A stretch of 64,000 bases of DNA. Source: Oligoflexia bacterium (GTDB lineage: Bacteria; Bdellovibrionota_G; JALEGL01). Position numbers and translations under genes: made by a program. Below, in pieces: positions 17,175-26,731 of this stretch (its first letter is position 1; every line of letters starts with the position of its first letter). The notes below the pieces were generated by a model, which did not search any database, had not been told where the DNA came from, and saw only the letters and a list, made by a program, of their open reading frames with translations. The stretch lies in contig DAOLES010000007.1 in NCBI GenBank assembly GCA_035326705.1, positions 1 to 64,000 on the forward strand, in the 5' to 3' direction.

Positions 17175-17480
17175 ATGAAAAGTAGAAATATTATTTTATG
17201 CAGCATTATTTTATGTGTTACGGTTGGTTTTGCAGCGCAAAAACAAAAACTATCAGAATGCACACTTACATCATCAATTATTGATTGTACCAAGAATAAT
17301 ATCCGTATTTCTAAAGAAAGAATAGACAAGTTGATTGAAAAAAAGTGTTATGATTATTATAAAGAAAAAATGTAGGAAAGTTCTTTGTTGCTGGCAACAG
17401 CGCAATGTCAAGTTGAATTAAGGACATTGCTAGCAGAGTCTATCGATGGCTACTTTAAAAAATTACAAAATAAAAATTAA
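17175..17480 (+). pseudogene. Small exported LprI/DUF1311-like protein interrupted by an in-frame TAG
   Basis: From the ATG at 17175 runs a signal peptide (MKSRNIILCSIILCVTVGFA), then a Cys-containing helical segment to a TAG at 17373-17375. The same frame continues beyond the stop for 34 codons (LLLATAQCQVELRTLLAESI) to a TAA at 17478-17480. The joined product (~100 residues, conserved-looking Cys and amphipathic helices) resembles DUF1311/LprI-type small exported proteins. A single nonsense mutation, a truncated but functional form, or readthrough would all fit. Confidence 0.5.
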
Positions 17481-17481
17481 A

Positions 17482-19545
17482 CTAATTGCCTAATTTTAAC
17501 TTGTCTAACTGTTCTTTTGCTTTTTTGTAATATTCATTTTTTGGGTTATTGGTAATTTGTAACACTTTTTCAAATTGGTCCATGGCAGCAGCTGGATCAT
17601 TGGCCAATTCCAATAAAGTTAATCCTTCACGGTAAGCTTGAGCTGCCCTTTGGTTGAATTCACTTTCTAAACCTTCGAGTTCTTTGCTAATGGTGTTACT
17701 GTTAGGATAACGCTGTTGCATATCCAGAAGTAACTTATAAGCAGCATCACTTTGTCCTTCATCAACAAGTTTACGTGCTTGGGCAACTTGATTTAAAATA
17801 TACTGATTGGTTTGGTTGCGCATTTCATTTAAAATATTTTGTGCTGGTTCGTAATATTGATGGTCTTTTGTCGCTACAACCTGATTTAAAAGTTTTCTAG
17901 CATCGCTGTATTTATTGTTTTCAAAATCTTCAAGGGCTTGATTGAACATTTTTCTCAATTGAACCAGTTCATTTTTTTTGGCGATATCTTGACGCTTTTG
18001 TTCCTCTTGAGTTTGTTCAAGGTGCTTAAGAGCCGCCTGACTTTCCATGTTCTGTGGGTCTATGCTTTTGGCTTCATTATAAATCTTAAGGGCTTCAGCA
18101 AACTTTTTTTCTTCAACCAATCGATCACCTTTTTCTAAAAGCTCTCTGATTTGAGTGTGTCTTCTAGAAATTTCTAAACGCATGTCTCGGGTTTTTTGGT
18201 GTTCTTCTTCTCGCAAAGCATTCACTTTTTTTAAAAGTTTTAAAGCATCGTTGTTTTTTGGGTTACTTGATAAAATAAGCCTTATTCTTGCTTCAGCTTC
18301 ATCGTATTGCCCACGGCTAAGCAATTCATTGGCATGAGATAAATGAAAAACAATGATTTTTTGTGCTTCAGCAGATAGTTGTTCTTGTTGATTTTGAGTT
18401 TGTGCTATTTTTTTATTTAAGCGTGATTGTTGCCATTTAAAACTAAACAAGGCTATGCATAAACCTAAAGTCAAACCCATCAAGGGTAAAGAGAATGTTT
18501 TAGATAAAAAGACATTGATGGGGGAGTAACTCTCAATGATAACCGGTGAAATTTGTGCTCTTGGTTTTGAATCAGCTTCAACAAACTCAAAGCTTGAGCC
18601 GCCTACGGTCACAATATCATGATTTTTGAGTTGTGTTTTGTTAACCGGTAAGCCATCAACATAAGTATCTTGTTGTTGATTGGTGTTGGTTAATTCTACT
18701 TTATCCTCATGAATTGTTAAAGTTGCATAAGTTGAGCTCTCACTATCAGAAATTTCTTGAGTTTTGATGTCATTATCATTGGCGGACCCTAAGGTGAATT
18801 CTTCTTTATTAAGTGGGATCTCTTGGCCTAAACGGTTTTCATCCAAGCAAACTAGACGGGCGGTATCCTTTTGGTTTTCAACAATAATAGCGGTTTTTTG
18901 TTCTGCATCTTCATGTTCAAGTTCTTCAACATCAGATCCAGACTCTTCACTTATTGCATCTTGTAATACGGTTTTTTCATCATGACCATCAGAGAACTCC
19001 GAAAGTTCACTTTTTGGAGCATTTTCTAAACGATTGAGTTTTTGTTTTTTAATGTGCTTTTCAAGTTCTTTTTCTTGGGTTGGCGCTTCATGATCAACAG
19101 TGTTAAAAATAACTTCAGTTTTTGCTTGTGAAGGTTCTTCAATTCCTTGTTGAGTATCTGCGGAGTTAACGGCGATGGCTTGCAAAAAAGCATCGCTGGT
19201 TTGAGTGTTGTCTGAAGGCAAGGAACTAGAAGCTTTGTCTGAAGGCGTTTTCTTCATTATATCGGAAGCCAGCATAAGTTGAAATGAACCAATAAAAAAA
19301 TGTTCTCCACTTTGTATTGCAGAACGGTCAATTTTTTTCCCTTTAAGACGAGTTCCGTTATCACTATCCAAGTCATTGAGGATCCACTCATTATCAATAA
19401 ATTCAATGCTTGCATGTTTTCTTGAGATGTGAGGATCAGGTAAAATTAAATCACAATGTTTTGATCGTCCAATCAGTACTTTTTGGTTTTGTCCAAGATC
19501 TTTTTCTTGTACAAGTTGGCTATTTTTTTTAACAATAATCTTCAT
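17482..19545 (-). CDS. Double FHA-domain membrane protein with TPR region
   Basis: The 687-residue protein has an N-terminal FHA domain (VLIGRSKHCDLILPDPHISR, then KHASIEF and SDNGTRL; about 22-70), a long acidic linker, and a second weaker FHA-like domain (about 225-330) that lacks the Arg/Ser/Asn core. A membrane segment (FSLPLMGLTLGLCIALF, about 352-372) and a C-terminal helical region of TPR type (about 395-687, many NPKNNDALKLL-like turns) follow. FHA domains bind phosphothreonine, so it may relay Ser/Thr kinase signals. It is the last gene of the tadC-DUF192-FHA operon, 58 bases behind the previous FHA gene. Confidence 0.8.
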   Translation of the reverse strand: MKIIVKKNSQLVQEKDLGQNQKVLIGRSKHCDLILPDPHISRKHASIEFIDNEWILNDLDSDNGTRLKGKKIDRSAIQSGEHFFIGSFQLMLASDIMKKTPSDKASSSLPSDNTQTSDAFLQAIAVNSADTQQGIEEPSQAKTEVIFNTVDHEAPTQEKELEKHIKKQKLNRLENAPKSELSEFSDGHDEKTVLQDAISEESGSDVEELEHEDAEQKTAIIVENQKDTARLVCLDENRLGQEIPLNKEEFTLGSANDNDIKTQEISDSESSTYATLTIHEDKVELTNTNQQQDTYVDGLPVNKTQLKNHDIVTVGGSSFEFVEADSKPRAQISPVIIESYSPINVFLSKTFSLPLMGLTLGLCIALFSFKWQQSRLNKKIAQTQNQQEQLSAEAQKIIVFHLSHANELLSRGQYDEAEARIRLILSSNPKNNDALKLLKKVNALREEEHQKTRDMRLEISRRHTQIRELLEKGDRLVEEKKFAEALKIYNEAKSIDPQNMESQAALKHLEQTQEEQKRQDIAKKNELVQLRKMFNQALEDFENNKYSDARKLLNQVVATKDHQYYEPAQNILNEMRNQTNQYILNQVAQARKLVDEGQSDAAYKLLLDMQQRYPNSNTISKELEGLESEFNQRAAQAYREGLTLLELANDPAAAMDQFEKVLQITNNPKNEYYKKAKEQLDKLKLGN

Positions 19546-19603
19546 ATTTGGTTGATCAGATATACAATAAGCATCTATGACACATAGCTAAAGCTTGTTC
19601 AAA

Positions 19604-20569
19604 CTATTTCCCTGTAAATTTATCTTGTGCTTCCTTAATTTGGCTTTGAATTTTTCGACTTAAATCTTCATCTAGGTTTTTAGCCAGAGATAAAGCTTTT
19701 TGCCATTCTGTAATGGCTTTGTCATAGTTTAGCTTTTCGTATTCTCGTAATGCATTTTCTTCATATTGAGCAATTTTATTTTTTAAAGTTTTTTCAACAA
19801 AAGCCAATTGATCCATATTGTACTGAGATGGTTCTAATTGAGTCATTTCTTTTAATATTTTATGGGCGGCGGGATAATCTTCTAAACTTAAGGCACTGGT
19901 TAAGTCTTGTTTTAAGTTGTTAATATCCAAGTCTTGTGATGCTTCTTCAGGAGAAGAACTTGCTGAAACACTTGGAGTTTCTTGGGAAGGGATTTCAGTA
20001 GGGGTGAAGCGATCAGCAGCGTTTTCTACTGACTGAGTTGGGGGTATTTCAGTGGAGATAATGTCTGGCGTGCTGTTAGCAAGCATTTCATTTACAGGAG
20101 TATTATTTTGAGGCGGTTTTTCTGGCCAACGTGGATGAAAAAAAACAAGTTGTAACAAGATGGGAACAGTGAAAAAGATGGCAGAAGTCAACAAGCGATT
20201 GTTTTTTTGTTTAAGCCAAGAGTTTATTTTTTGCTTAAAAGAAGCTTGCTGTTGAGCAGACTCCAGAAGCGTTAGTTTAAAAAGTGCCTTGGCTTCACCA
20301 ATTTGAAAAACATCTTGTTCTTTTACGCGTTGAGTGCTGATTTTTTGCTGATTGATATAAGTACCATTTTTACTTTTAAGATCAGTTAGCCAGAGACTAT
20401 TATCTTTAAATTCAAGTTTAGCATGATTGCGTGAAACAGCATGTTCTGGAATAACAATATCATTTTCATCTGTACGGCCAATGATGATTTCTGGTCCGAT
20501 CAGAGTAATTTTTTTGTTTTTTAAAGCACCACTTTTTCCAATAAGGTGCCAACAAGAATCATTGTACAT
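19604..20569 (-). CDS. FHA-domain membrane protein with C-terminal TPR-like region
   Basis: The 321-residue protein has an FHA domain at about 25-95 (IIIGRTDENDIVIPEHAVSR, NHAKLEF, SKNGTYINQQKI: the Arg, Ser, His and Asn-Gly residues are all present). A membrane segment (about 130-150), a Pro/Ser/Thr-rich linker and a C-terminal helical repeat region (about 220-315) follow. The domain order is that of the 687-residue neighbour. The 10-base gap to the upstream gene indicates one operon. Confidence 0.8.
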   Translation of the reverse strand: MYNDSCWHLIGKSGALKNKKITLIGPEIIIGRTDENDIVIPEHAVSRNHAKLEFKDNSLWLTDLKSKNGTYINQQKISTQRVKEQDVFQIGEAKALFKLTLLESAQQQASFKQKINSWLKQKNNRLLTSAIFFTVPILLQLVFFHPRWPEKPPQNNTPVNEMLANSTPDIISTEIPPTQSVENAADRFTPTEIPSQETPSVSASSSPEEASQDLDINNLKQDLTSALSLEDYPAAHKILKEMTQLEPSQYNMDQLAFVEKTLKNKIAQYEENALREYEKLNYDKAITEWQKALSLAKNLDEDLSRKIQSQIKEAQDKFTGK

Positions 20570-20579
20570 AGTTTAGGGT

Positions 20580-21674
20580 CTACCTTTTTTCTTCCATCGC
20601 TTGATCTACAGCTTCATACAAAGGTTCCCACTCTTTGAATGGCGTTTCTTCTTTACCATAAGTTTCTCCAGAGCGCCATTTGTGGATGTATTCTGCTAAC
20701 TTGGTGATAGGGCTGGAAAAAACTTTACTGAGTAAAAAGGTTAATAGCAAAGAGAAAACGAGCGATAATAACAATAAGATACTTTTATTTTTTGTCATTT
20801 GTGTATTAAGGTTTTCGCTGGTTTGCATAGAAACCATCAGCTTGGCAACACCTAAATTTTCAAACTGACCGGCATTTTTATTAAAAACACGGATAGGGTG
20901 GGCAACGGTAATCAATTTTTGTTTTTCATTGATACGAGGTAACAATTTTTTATTGGAATTTTGTGACAAAGCTTCTTCTACAAGCGTATCTTTATCAAGG
21001 CGATTTCTGTAATTGATTGGAGCCAAAACTTTTTTATTTTTATCAATAATAAAAGCTTCCAAAACCAGAGCTTCTTCTTTGATGGTTTGGGTATCAATTA
21101 AAAGTTCATCATCTTTTTCTAATAAAAAGTTTTTATTCCTTTCAGCTAAAAGCTGTACCAAGACATAAGCTCGATCCAATGTGTTTTGTTTAAAGTTTTG
21201 TTTGATTAAAGTTTGATAACTGGTGCTGGCAATAACAAAGTACAATAAAAAACCAAAGCTTAAGCAAAGTAAAAAAAAGGGAAATAAAGATCGAGGTCTA
21301 ATTTTATCAGCAATGACTTTGGTGGCGGCCAAGACTTTAGTTTTTGAGTCTTGGGATATCGGTCTAATGGCTTCTTGCGGCTTTTGGTCTAAATTATGAT
21401 ATTGAATCACAATGTCACCCAATAAAATTTGATCGCCATTTTGAATATTACAGGTGGTGATGAAGCGACCATTGACGGCGGTGCCATTGGCACTGCCTTT
21501 GTCTAAAACAGTGACTTGTTGCTCTGTGACCACCAATTCAGCATGAATACGAGAGATTTGCTGTGAAACAATTTGAATATCAGCATGTTCTCCGCGACCA
21601 AGCGTAAGCTTGCCCTCTGATAATGGAACATCTTGAGTCCCTTCCTGTGAAATAATACGAATAAAATGATTCAC
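20580..21674 (-). CDS. FHA-domain protein with sensor-like periplasmic domain and HAMP-like end
   Basis: The 364-residue protein has an N-terminal FHA domain (LTLGRGEHADIQIVSQQISR, IHAELVV, GSANGTAVNGR). Two membrane segments (about 133-152 and 298-318) bracket a periplasmic domain of ~145 residues resembling single Cache/PAS-type sensors (AFIIDKNKKVLAPI). After the second segment a HAMP-like linker (SSPITKLAEYIHKWRSGE) ends the protein, with no kinase or cyclase output domain. It could transmit a periplasmic signal to phospho-dependent partners. Its start overlaps the DUF192 gene by four bases. Confidence 0.75.
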   Translation of the reverse strand: MNHFIRIISQEGTQDVPLSEGKLTLGRGEHADIQIVSQQISRIHAELVVTEQQVTVLDKGSANGTAVNGRFITTCNIQNGDQILLGDIVIQYHNLDQKPQEAIRPISQDSKTKVLAATKVIADKIRPRSLFPFFLLCLSFGFLLYFVIASTSYQTLIKQNFKQNTLDRAYVLVQLLAERNKNFLLEKDDELLIDTQTIKEEALVLEAFIIDKNKKVLAPINYRNRLDKDTLVEEALSQNSNKKLLPRINEKQKLITVAHPIRVFNKNAGQFENLGVAKLMVSMQTSENLNTQMTKNKSILLLLSLVFSLLLTFLLSKVFSSPITKLAEYIHKWRSGETYGKEETPFKEWEPLYEAVDQAMEEKR

Positions 21675-22033
21675 AGAGACTTCTCCACAAATAAAAGTTG
21701 GTCGCCAAGATTGAGTTGGTGTTTGTCAATGCATCCTTGCGACATTTCTAAGACAGAGTGAGCATTGGAAACAATACGGGTTAAGCGAAAAGGTTTTAGG
21801 TTTTTATACAAACGCACGATTGTATTGTGTTTATTTAAAAATACAACGTCAATGCTAAAGCGCATAAAAAAAGTTTGAATGGAGTTGCAAGGCACAATCC
21901 ATAAAGCATGATCAGCGTCTAGGTATTTATGCCTCAATAAACCAATCATTCTATCTTTTAAAGAACTTGCTTTGGTTACATGGCTTAACATGGGTAAAGC
22001 AGTGTTGTGGTTTTTATGTACATAAAATAGCAT
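21671..22033 (-). CDS. DUF192 family protein
   Basis: The 120-residue protein matches DUF192 (a small beta-barrel fold): a segment with 'KDRMIGLLRHK' (family LxxRxxGLM-like), then the characteristic IQTFFMRFSIDVVFLN (family 'I.mw.MrfpiDvvfld') and SVLEMSQG near the end. Family function is unknown; members are often exported, but no signal peptide is seen here. It overlaps both tadC (TAATG) and the FHA gene (ATGA), so translation is coupled. DUF192 genes next to Tad genes are common in related bacteria. Confidence 0.85.
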   Translation of the reverse strand: MLFYVHKNHNTALPMLSHVTKASSLKDRMIGLLRHKYLDADHALWIVPCNSIQTFFMRFSIDVVFLNKHNTIVRLYKNLKPFRLTRIVSNAHSVLEMSQGCIDKHQLNLGDQLLFVEKSL

Positions 22034-22986
22034 TATAAAAAACCACCTCTTAAAAAATTAAGTACGGCTGGACCCAAAAGAATACAAATGGCGGCTGGCA
22101 AAATGCAAAAAACCAGAGGCAATAAAATCATTTGTGAAGCTTTTGCACCAGCCACTTCAGCCAGTTGAAAGCGTTTGCTACGCAGTTGATCAGATTGAGC
22201 ACGTAACACATCACCAATTGAGGCGCCCAGTTGATCGGTTTGAATCAAGAGGGTTGTTAAAGAGGTGAGTTCTTCCAATTGTAATTTTGCACTCATTTTT
22301 CTCAGCGCTTCAGATCGGGTTGCGCCTAGTCTTATTTCTCTGAGCATGGATTGGAGCTCTACGGTTAGCGGATTGCTTTGGGTTTTTCGAGTCAAGCGAG
22401 CAATAGCATCCATAAAGTCTAAGCCGGATTCTACAGACAGAGTTAATAAATCAATGGTTGTGGGTAAATGTTTGAGTAAGCTCTTTTTACGAATATCGAT
22501 GATCTGCTTAAGCCAAATATCCGGAAAGTAAAAACCCAAAATACTGGCTAACATAAGAATAAAGAGATTGTTTTCACTGTTCAAGCCTACAAAAAGCATG
22601 GCAATGATTAAAGGCGTTAATATAATCAGTACAAAGCGCATGGCAATAAATTCATCTGGCGAAATTTCATTTCTAATATTGGCGGTAATAAGCATAGGCT
22701 CAAGACGTTTTTTTTCTTTTTGTAAATAATGACTCCATAATTTAGCAATGGAAGAATGATGGCTAAGATAGAGCAAGGGTGATAAGGCACTGTAGAATGG
22801 ATAGAGGTATTTCAAAAGCGGGGTGTTTTGTGGCATAGCGTTTTTTTCAACAACGCCAAGGCGTCTTCTAATGGCGGCCTGTTTTTCATCAGGCAAAATA
22901 TACAAAACAATAAAAAATATTGCCCCTGCAATTGCAGTGAATATGAGTATATCAATAAAAATGCCTATGTTTATTTTGTCAATCAC
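22033..22986 (-). CDS. tadC: TadC, inner-membrane platform protein of the Tad pilus
   Basis: The 317-residue GspF-family protein has an N-terminal membrane segment (9-30), a pair at about 115-150 and C-terminal segments ending ILLPLVFCILPAAICILLGP. The TadC signature is clear: LPTTIDLLTLSVESGLDFMD, MLREIRLGATRSEALR and QTDQLGASIGDVLRAQSDQL. It starts with GTG after TTAAGG. It is separated from the rest of the Tad operon (including tadB) by katG and the FHA genes, and heads an operon with DUF192 and three FHA proteins. Confidence 0.9.
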   Translation of the reverse strand: MIDKINIGIFIDILIFTAIAGAIFFIVLYILPDEKQAAIRRRLGVVEKNAMPQNTPLLKYLYPFYSALSPLLYLSHHSSIAKLWSHYLQKEKKRLEPMLITANIRNEISPDEFIAMRFVLIILTPLIIAMLFVGLNSENNLFILMLASILGFYFPDIWLKQIIDIRKKSLLKHLPTTIDLLTLSVESGLDFMDAIARLTRKTQSNPLTVELQSMLREIRLGATRSEALRKMSAKLQLEELTSLTTLLIQTDQLGASIGDVLRAQSDQLRSKRFQLAEVAGAKASQMILLPLVFCILPAAICILLGPAVLNFLRGGFL

Positions 22987-23218
22987 AATAACCTTAATGT
23001 TTATTTTACTATTAAGGTAGCTAAATTGCTAGGTTCATTGTCATAACTGCGTAAAATTAAGTTTGAGTCTAATCGATAAATATTTAAAATTTGCATGATT
23101 GGTGAAAAAATAAGATGATTGTAGTATACTTTTAAGTATTAAAGTTAAATGGAAATGCATTAAAGATCCGTGTTTTTGATAACATAGACATAATTTTATG
23201 GAAAGACAGCCAAAAAGA

Positions 23219-24559
23219 ATGAAAAAACTAAGTTTAGGGATTATTTTTTTACTGACCAGCCTTGCCATGGCAGCTTCAAACGGGCCCACTCAAACAGCGG
23301 TTGTGGGCTTAAGAACAGATAATTACAGTTTTGAAAAAATAGTACGCAATGAGGTTTCAAAAAAATTATCCGGTCAGCGCAATGTTTCATTGATTCCAGA
23401 AGTGGTCACCCACAATTATGTATCAGATTTATGGCGAGAAGAAGCTAAAAACTCTAAAAATAAGATTAGGCTGGCCAGAAAGTACTTTATTGAAGGCAAA
23501 AAATTATACGATAAACTGGTTCTAGATCAGGCCATACGTCAATTTAACCGTTCAGTTAATGCTTATCGTGAAGGTGTTGGCGCTTTGAAAGATAACAGAT
23601 ATCTATTGGTTTCACACCTTTATTTGGGCATGTCATTGATTGTTTTGGGTAAAGAAAAAGAAGGTCAGCAGTATATTCGTGAAATGATTATTTTGGATCC
23701 CAAACGTGACAGCAGAGTTTTATCAAAACGTGAATTTCCACCAAGAGTGATAGAGTTGCATAAAGCCTTAACGCAAAAAGTTTTAAAAGGGCCTTCAGGG
23801 CAACTCAATATTGAAGTTGAACCAGCAGATGCAAAGATTTATCTCAATGGCTTGTTGCAAAAGTCAGATGGACCCTTTTCTACACAATTGCCTGTGGGAG
23901 AACATTTTGTGGTGGTTGAAAGAAAAGGTTATAGACAGGTTGCTAAACCGGTGCAAATTCGTTCAAAACCTAATTTTATAAAAATTACCTTAGAAGAGTG
24001 GCAACCTCTATCCCCATATTCTTTACAAAGACGCAACAACTTGATTGCATTGGATGATTTAGGGAATATTTCTAAAGAGTTGTCCGCTAAAATGCTGGTT
24101 TTAGGTAGTATTGAAGCCATTCCAAATAAAGATGATTCATACCTTTTGTTAGGACAAGTTTACGACGCCCGTTCAAGAGAGTTTTCCAAGATACAAACAG
24201 TTGAAACCACTTTGGATCGTATGGATAAGGCTGCAAAAAGTTTTGCCCGTAAGATCAGTAATCAAATTACTACACAAGGTCTGGTGGTGGCGGATATCAG
24301 AACAGCGGGTAGCTCACCTGTAGCTTATGATCAAGCTCAAGATTTTGAGAAAAAAATCACTAACAACTATTTTGATAAGCAAGCTCAGGGCAAAGAAAAA
24401 GTTGCATCTAAAGAAAAAAAAGGCACGCCAGCTTGGATGAAAAACAAGTGGCTTTGGTATGGCGTGGGTGCAGCGGCTGCCATAGGCGGCGGATACATTT
24501 TGTACGATCAAGTTTTAGCAGGTCCAGACAAAAATACATTGACCATTACGCCTAATTAA
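23219..24559 (+). CDS. Exported TPR-PEGA protein with C-terminal membrane anchor (paralogue 1)
   Basis: From MKKLSLGIIFLLTSLAMAAS (an in-frame ATG 7 codons earlier is less likely) the ~446-residue protein has a signal peptide and a helical TPR-like domain (KYFIEGKKLYDKLVLDQAIR, then HLYLGMSLIVLGKEKEG). A PEGA domain (IEVEPADAKIYLNGLLQKSD to VVVERKGYRQV, about 200-250) and a C-terminal glycine-rich membrane segment (YGVGAAAAIGGGYILYDQV) follow. PEGA domains are surface or envelope modules of unknown ligand. Two paralogues with the same plan follow at 28115 and 29215. The window gives no direct function. Confidence 0.7.
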   Translation: MKKLSLGIIFLLTSLAMAASNGPTQTAVVGLRTDNYSFEKIVRNEVSKKLSGQRNVSLIPEVVTHNYVSDLWREEAKNSKNKIRLARKYFIEGKKLYDKLVLDQAIRQFNRSVNAYREGVGALKDNRYLLVSHLYLGMSLIVLGKEKEGQQYIREMIILDPKRDSRVLSKREFPPRVIELHKALTQKVLKGPSGQLNIEVEPADAKIYLNGLLQKSDGPFSTQLPVGEHFVVVERKGYRQVAKPVQIRSKPNFIKITLEEWQPLSPYSLQRRNNLIALDDLGNISKELSAKMLVLGSIEAIPNKDDSYLLLGQVYDARSREFSKIQTVETTLDRMDKAAKSFARKISNQITTQGLVVADIRTAGSSPVAYDQAQDFEKKITNNYFDKQAQGKEKVASKEKKGTPAWMKNKWLWYGVGAAAAIGGGYILYDQVLAGPDKNTLTITPN

Positions 24560-24627
24560 TTTTTGGTTAATTACGTGTGTTTGATTTTAAAATGTCTTGA
24601 TTTGGTTGAACGCTAGGAAAAAATACA

Positions 24628-26706
24628 ATGTTTTATGCCTATGTATTGCAGTGGTTTTTAGCGCTTTTTCTCATACGGTTGCTTGTATATGTATCCATCA
24701 AACAAGAATACCTAAGCCAATACAGGGCTGCCTTAGGCATGCCTTTGTTTTTGGCAATATGGGCTTTTTTCTATTGGATCATGGGCTCTTTTTTACCCCT
24801 GTATAAAGGAAATATTCAAGTATGGGTGGCTTTAGCGGTCAGCATGGTTTTGCTTTTACAAAAGCCAAATAACCCCATTTTACAGAACTGCAAAAACTAT
24901 TTTATTGAGCATAAATTTGAACAAGGCTTATTTTGGGGAACATTACTATTTACTCTGTTTGTCCGTCAACATGTACCAGATATGGACTCAGGAGAAAAAT
25001 ATTCAGATATGGCAATTTTTCAGGCGGTACTTTTAGATGTAAAGTTTCCACCTGTGGATCGGTGGTTGTCAGGACATCCTTTAAATTATTATTATTTTTC
25101 GCATTTACTGTTTGTGCCAATTGTTCGAATCACTGGAATCCCGGCGGAGTGGGTGGTTAATATTATTACCTGTACGATACCAGCAATTTTAGTCAGTACA
25201 GGCTATGCTTTTTTGCGGCAAGTACGGGCTAAAAAAGGTATGGCTATTTTAGGGGCATTTTTAATTTTTTTTGCAGGCAATTGGGAGTGGTTGGCCTGGC
25301 TTGTTAAAAAAATAAATTATGGAAAAATTTTTTGGTGGTGGGATTCTTCACGAGCCATACCCAATACCATTACTGAGTTCCCATATTTCTCTTTTTTGTT
25401 AGGCGATATGCATGCGCATTATGTTAGCGTTGCATTTGTTACCATCAGTTTGATGTTGATGCTGCGTTTGCGAGAAAAATTTGAGCAAAAACTGGAAGTT
25501 TCAAAACAGTATTTATTTTTAGTCTTGCCTATTGTTATGGGTATGCACTACATGATGAACTCATGGCATTTACCTTTTATGATTTTATTATGCGTTTGGT
25601 GTTTTTGGTCTTATCCAAAATATTTGATATTGATGTTGAGCTTAGCTTGTCTTTATTTTGCACCCTTTTGGTTGCACTATCATCCCCCTAAAAACACCAT
25701 TGGTTTATTTTATGTTAAAAAAAGCATGCGCAGCCCATTGCTGAGTTTCTTATTACATTGGGGACCCATGTTTTTCATGTTGATGCTTATTTATGTGCAG
25801 CGTTTTATCAATAAAAATTTTATGGTTTATGTCAAAAACAACAGGCGCAAAATAAGTTTGATTGTTTTTTTAAGTATTGTGGTTTTGAGTATCAGTTATT
25901 TTTTATTGGGGGCAACACCCATGTTTATGCTGTTGCTCATTGCATTGTTTGTACTGCTTGGGTATCTCAGAGAATTAAAAAATAGCTGGCCAGTGGGTGT
26001 TTTGCTTTTAAGTTTATTAACCATTGCTGGCTGTGAGTTTATTACGGTTGACGTAACCTATGGGCCAAAATTTTATCGCATGAATACCGTATTTAAATTT
26101 TATTACTTGGCTTGGTGGGGTATGGCACTATCTTTACCCATGTTGTTAAGTTATGAGCATGTTTTAAAAAAGACTTGGGCAAAAGGTATGTTAAGTTTTT
26201 GTGTGGCACTAAGTCTATATTATCCAATACACGCCACATCACAACGCATGCGAGATGGACAACGCAAAGTAAACTCATTGGACGGTATGCGCCATTGGAG
26301 TATTGTTTTTCCGGGGCACAAGCAAGCCATTGCCTGGTTAAAAAAGAATACGGATGTTCAAGATATCATTTGGGAAATGCCAGGGGGTGGTTTTTCAGAA
26401 TATGCCCGCATGGCAACATTCAGTGGCAGACCCTCGGTTTTAGGTTGGGTTGGGCATGAGCAAATTTGGCGCGACGGCGGGTTTTATCTGGCCAATGATC
26501 GCTTACAGCACTTTAAAAAAATCAATGAAAACCCCAGCATGACCAGTGTTCAAGAGTTTATTGAACAATACCAAGTGGACTGGATTATTGTGGGTAATCT
26601 TGAGCGTAAAGATTACAGCCCTGAATTACTGTATTTGTTAAGCAAGTTTCCCGTTGTTTTTGATAATAAAGATGTGGTTATTTATAAAGCACGTAACAAA
26701 GATTAG
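24628..26706 (+). CDS. DUF2298 ('YYY') polytopic membrane protein
   Basis: The 692-residue protein is almost entirely membrane-spanning (roughly 13-15 segments). It carries the DUF2298 hallmarks DMDSGEKYSDM, HPLNYYYFSHLL and SRAIPNTITEFPYFSFLLGD then MHAHY. The family is found in Archaea, Chloroflexi and some deltaproteobacteria. It resembles membrane glycosyltransferases of the GT-C type, and acidic residues of the first loop would fit catalysis, but no activity is established. AGGAAA at 24616 supports the start. The C-terminal ~130 residues form a soluble domain (HKQAIAWLKKNTDVQDIIWE). Confidence 0.85.
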   Translation: MFYAYVLQWFLALFLIRLLVYVSIKQEYLSQYRAALGMPLFLAIWAFFYWIMGSFLPLYKGNIQVWVALAVSMVLLLQKPNNPILQNCKNYFIEHKFEQGLFWGTLLFTLFVRQHVPDMDSGEKYSDMAIFQAVLLDVKFPPVDRWLSGHPLNYYYFSHLLFVPIVRITGIPAEWVVNIITCTIPAILVSTGYAFLRQVRAKKGMAILGAFLIFFAGNWEWLAWLVKKINYGKIFWWWDSSRAIPNTITEFPYFSFLLGDMHAHYVSVAFVTISLMLMLRLREKFEQKLEVSKQYLFLVLPIVMGMHYMMNSWHLPFMILLCVWCFWSYPKYLILMLSLACLYFAPFWLHYHPPKNTIGLFYVKKSMRSPLLSFLLHWGPMFFMLMLIYVQRFINKNFMVYVKNNRRKISLIVFLSIVVLSISYFLLGATPMFMLLLIALFVLLGYLRELKNSWPVGVLLLSLLTIAGCEFITVDVTYGPKFYRMNTVFKFYYLAWWGMALSLPMLLSYEHVLKKTWAKGMLSFCVALSLYYPIHATSQRMRDGQRKVNSLDGMRHWSIVFPGHKQAIAWLKKNTDVQDIIWEMPGGGFSEYARMATFSGRPSVLGWVGHEQIWRDGGFYLANDRLQHFKKINENPSMTSVQEFIEQYQVDWIIVGNLERKDYSPELLYLLSKFPVVFDNKDVVIYKARNKD

Positions 26707-26731
26707 AAATAAATTTAGTATTATTTTATGT

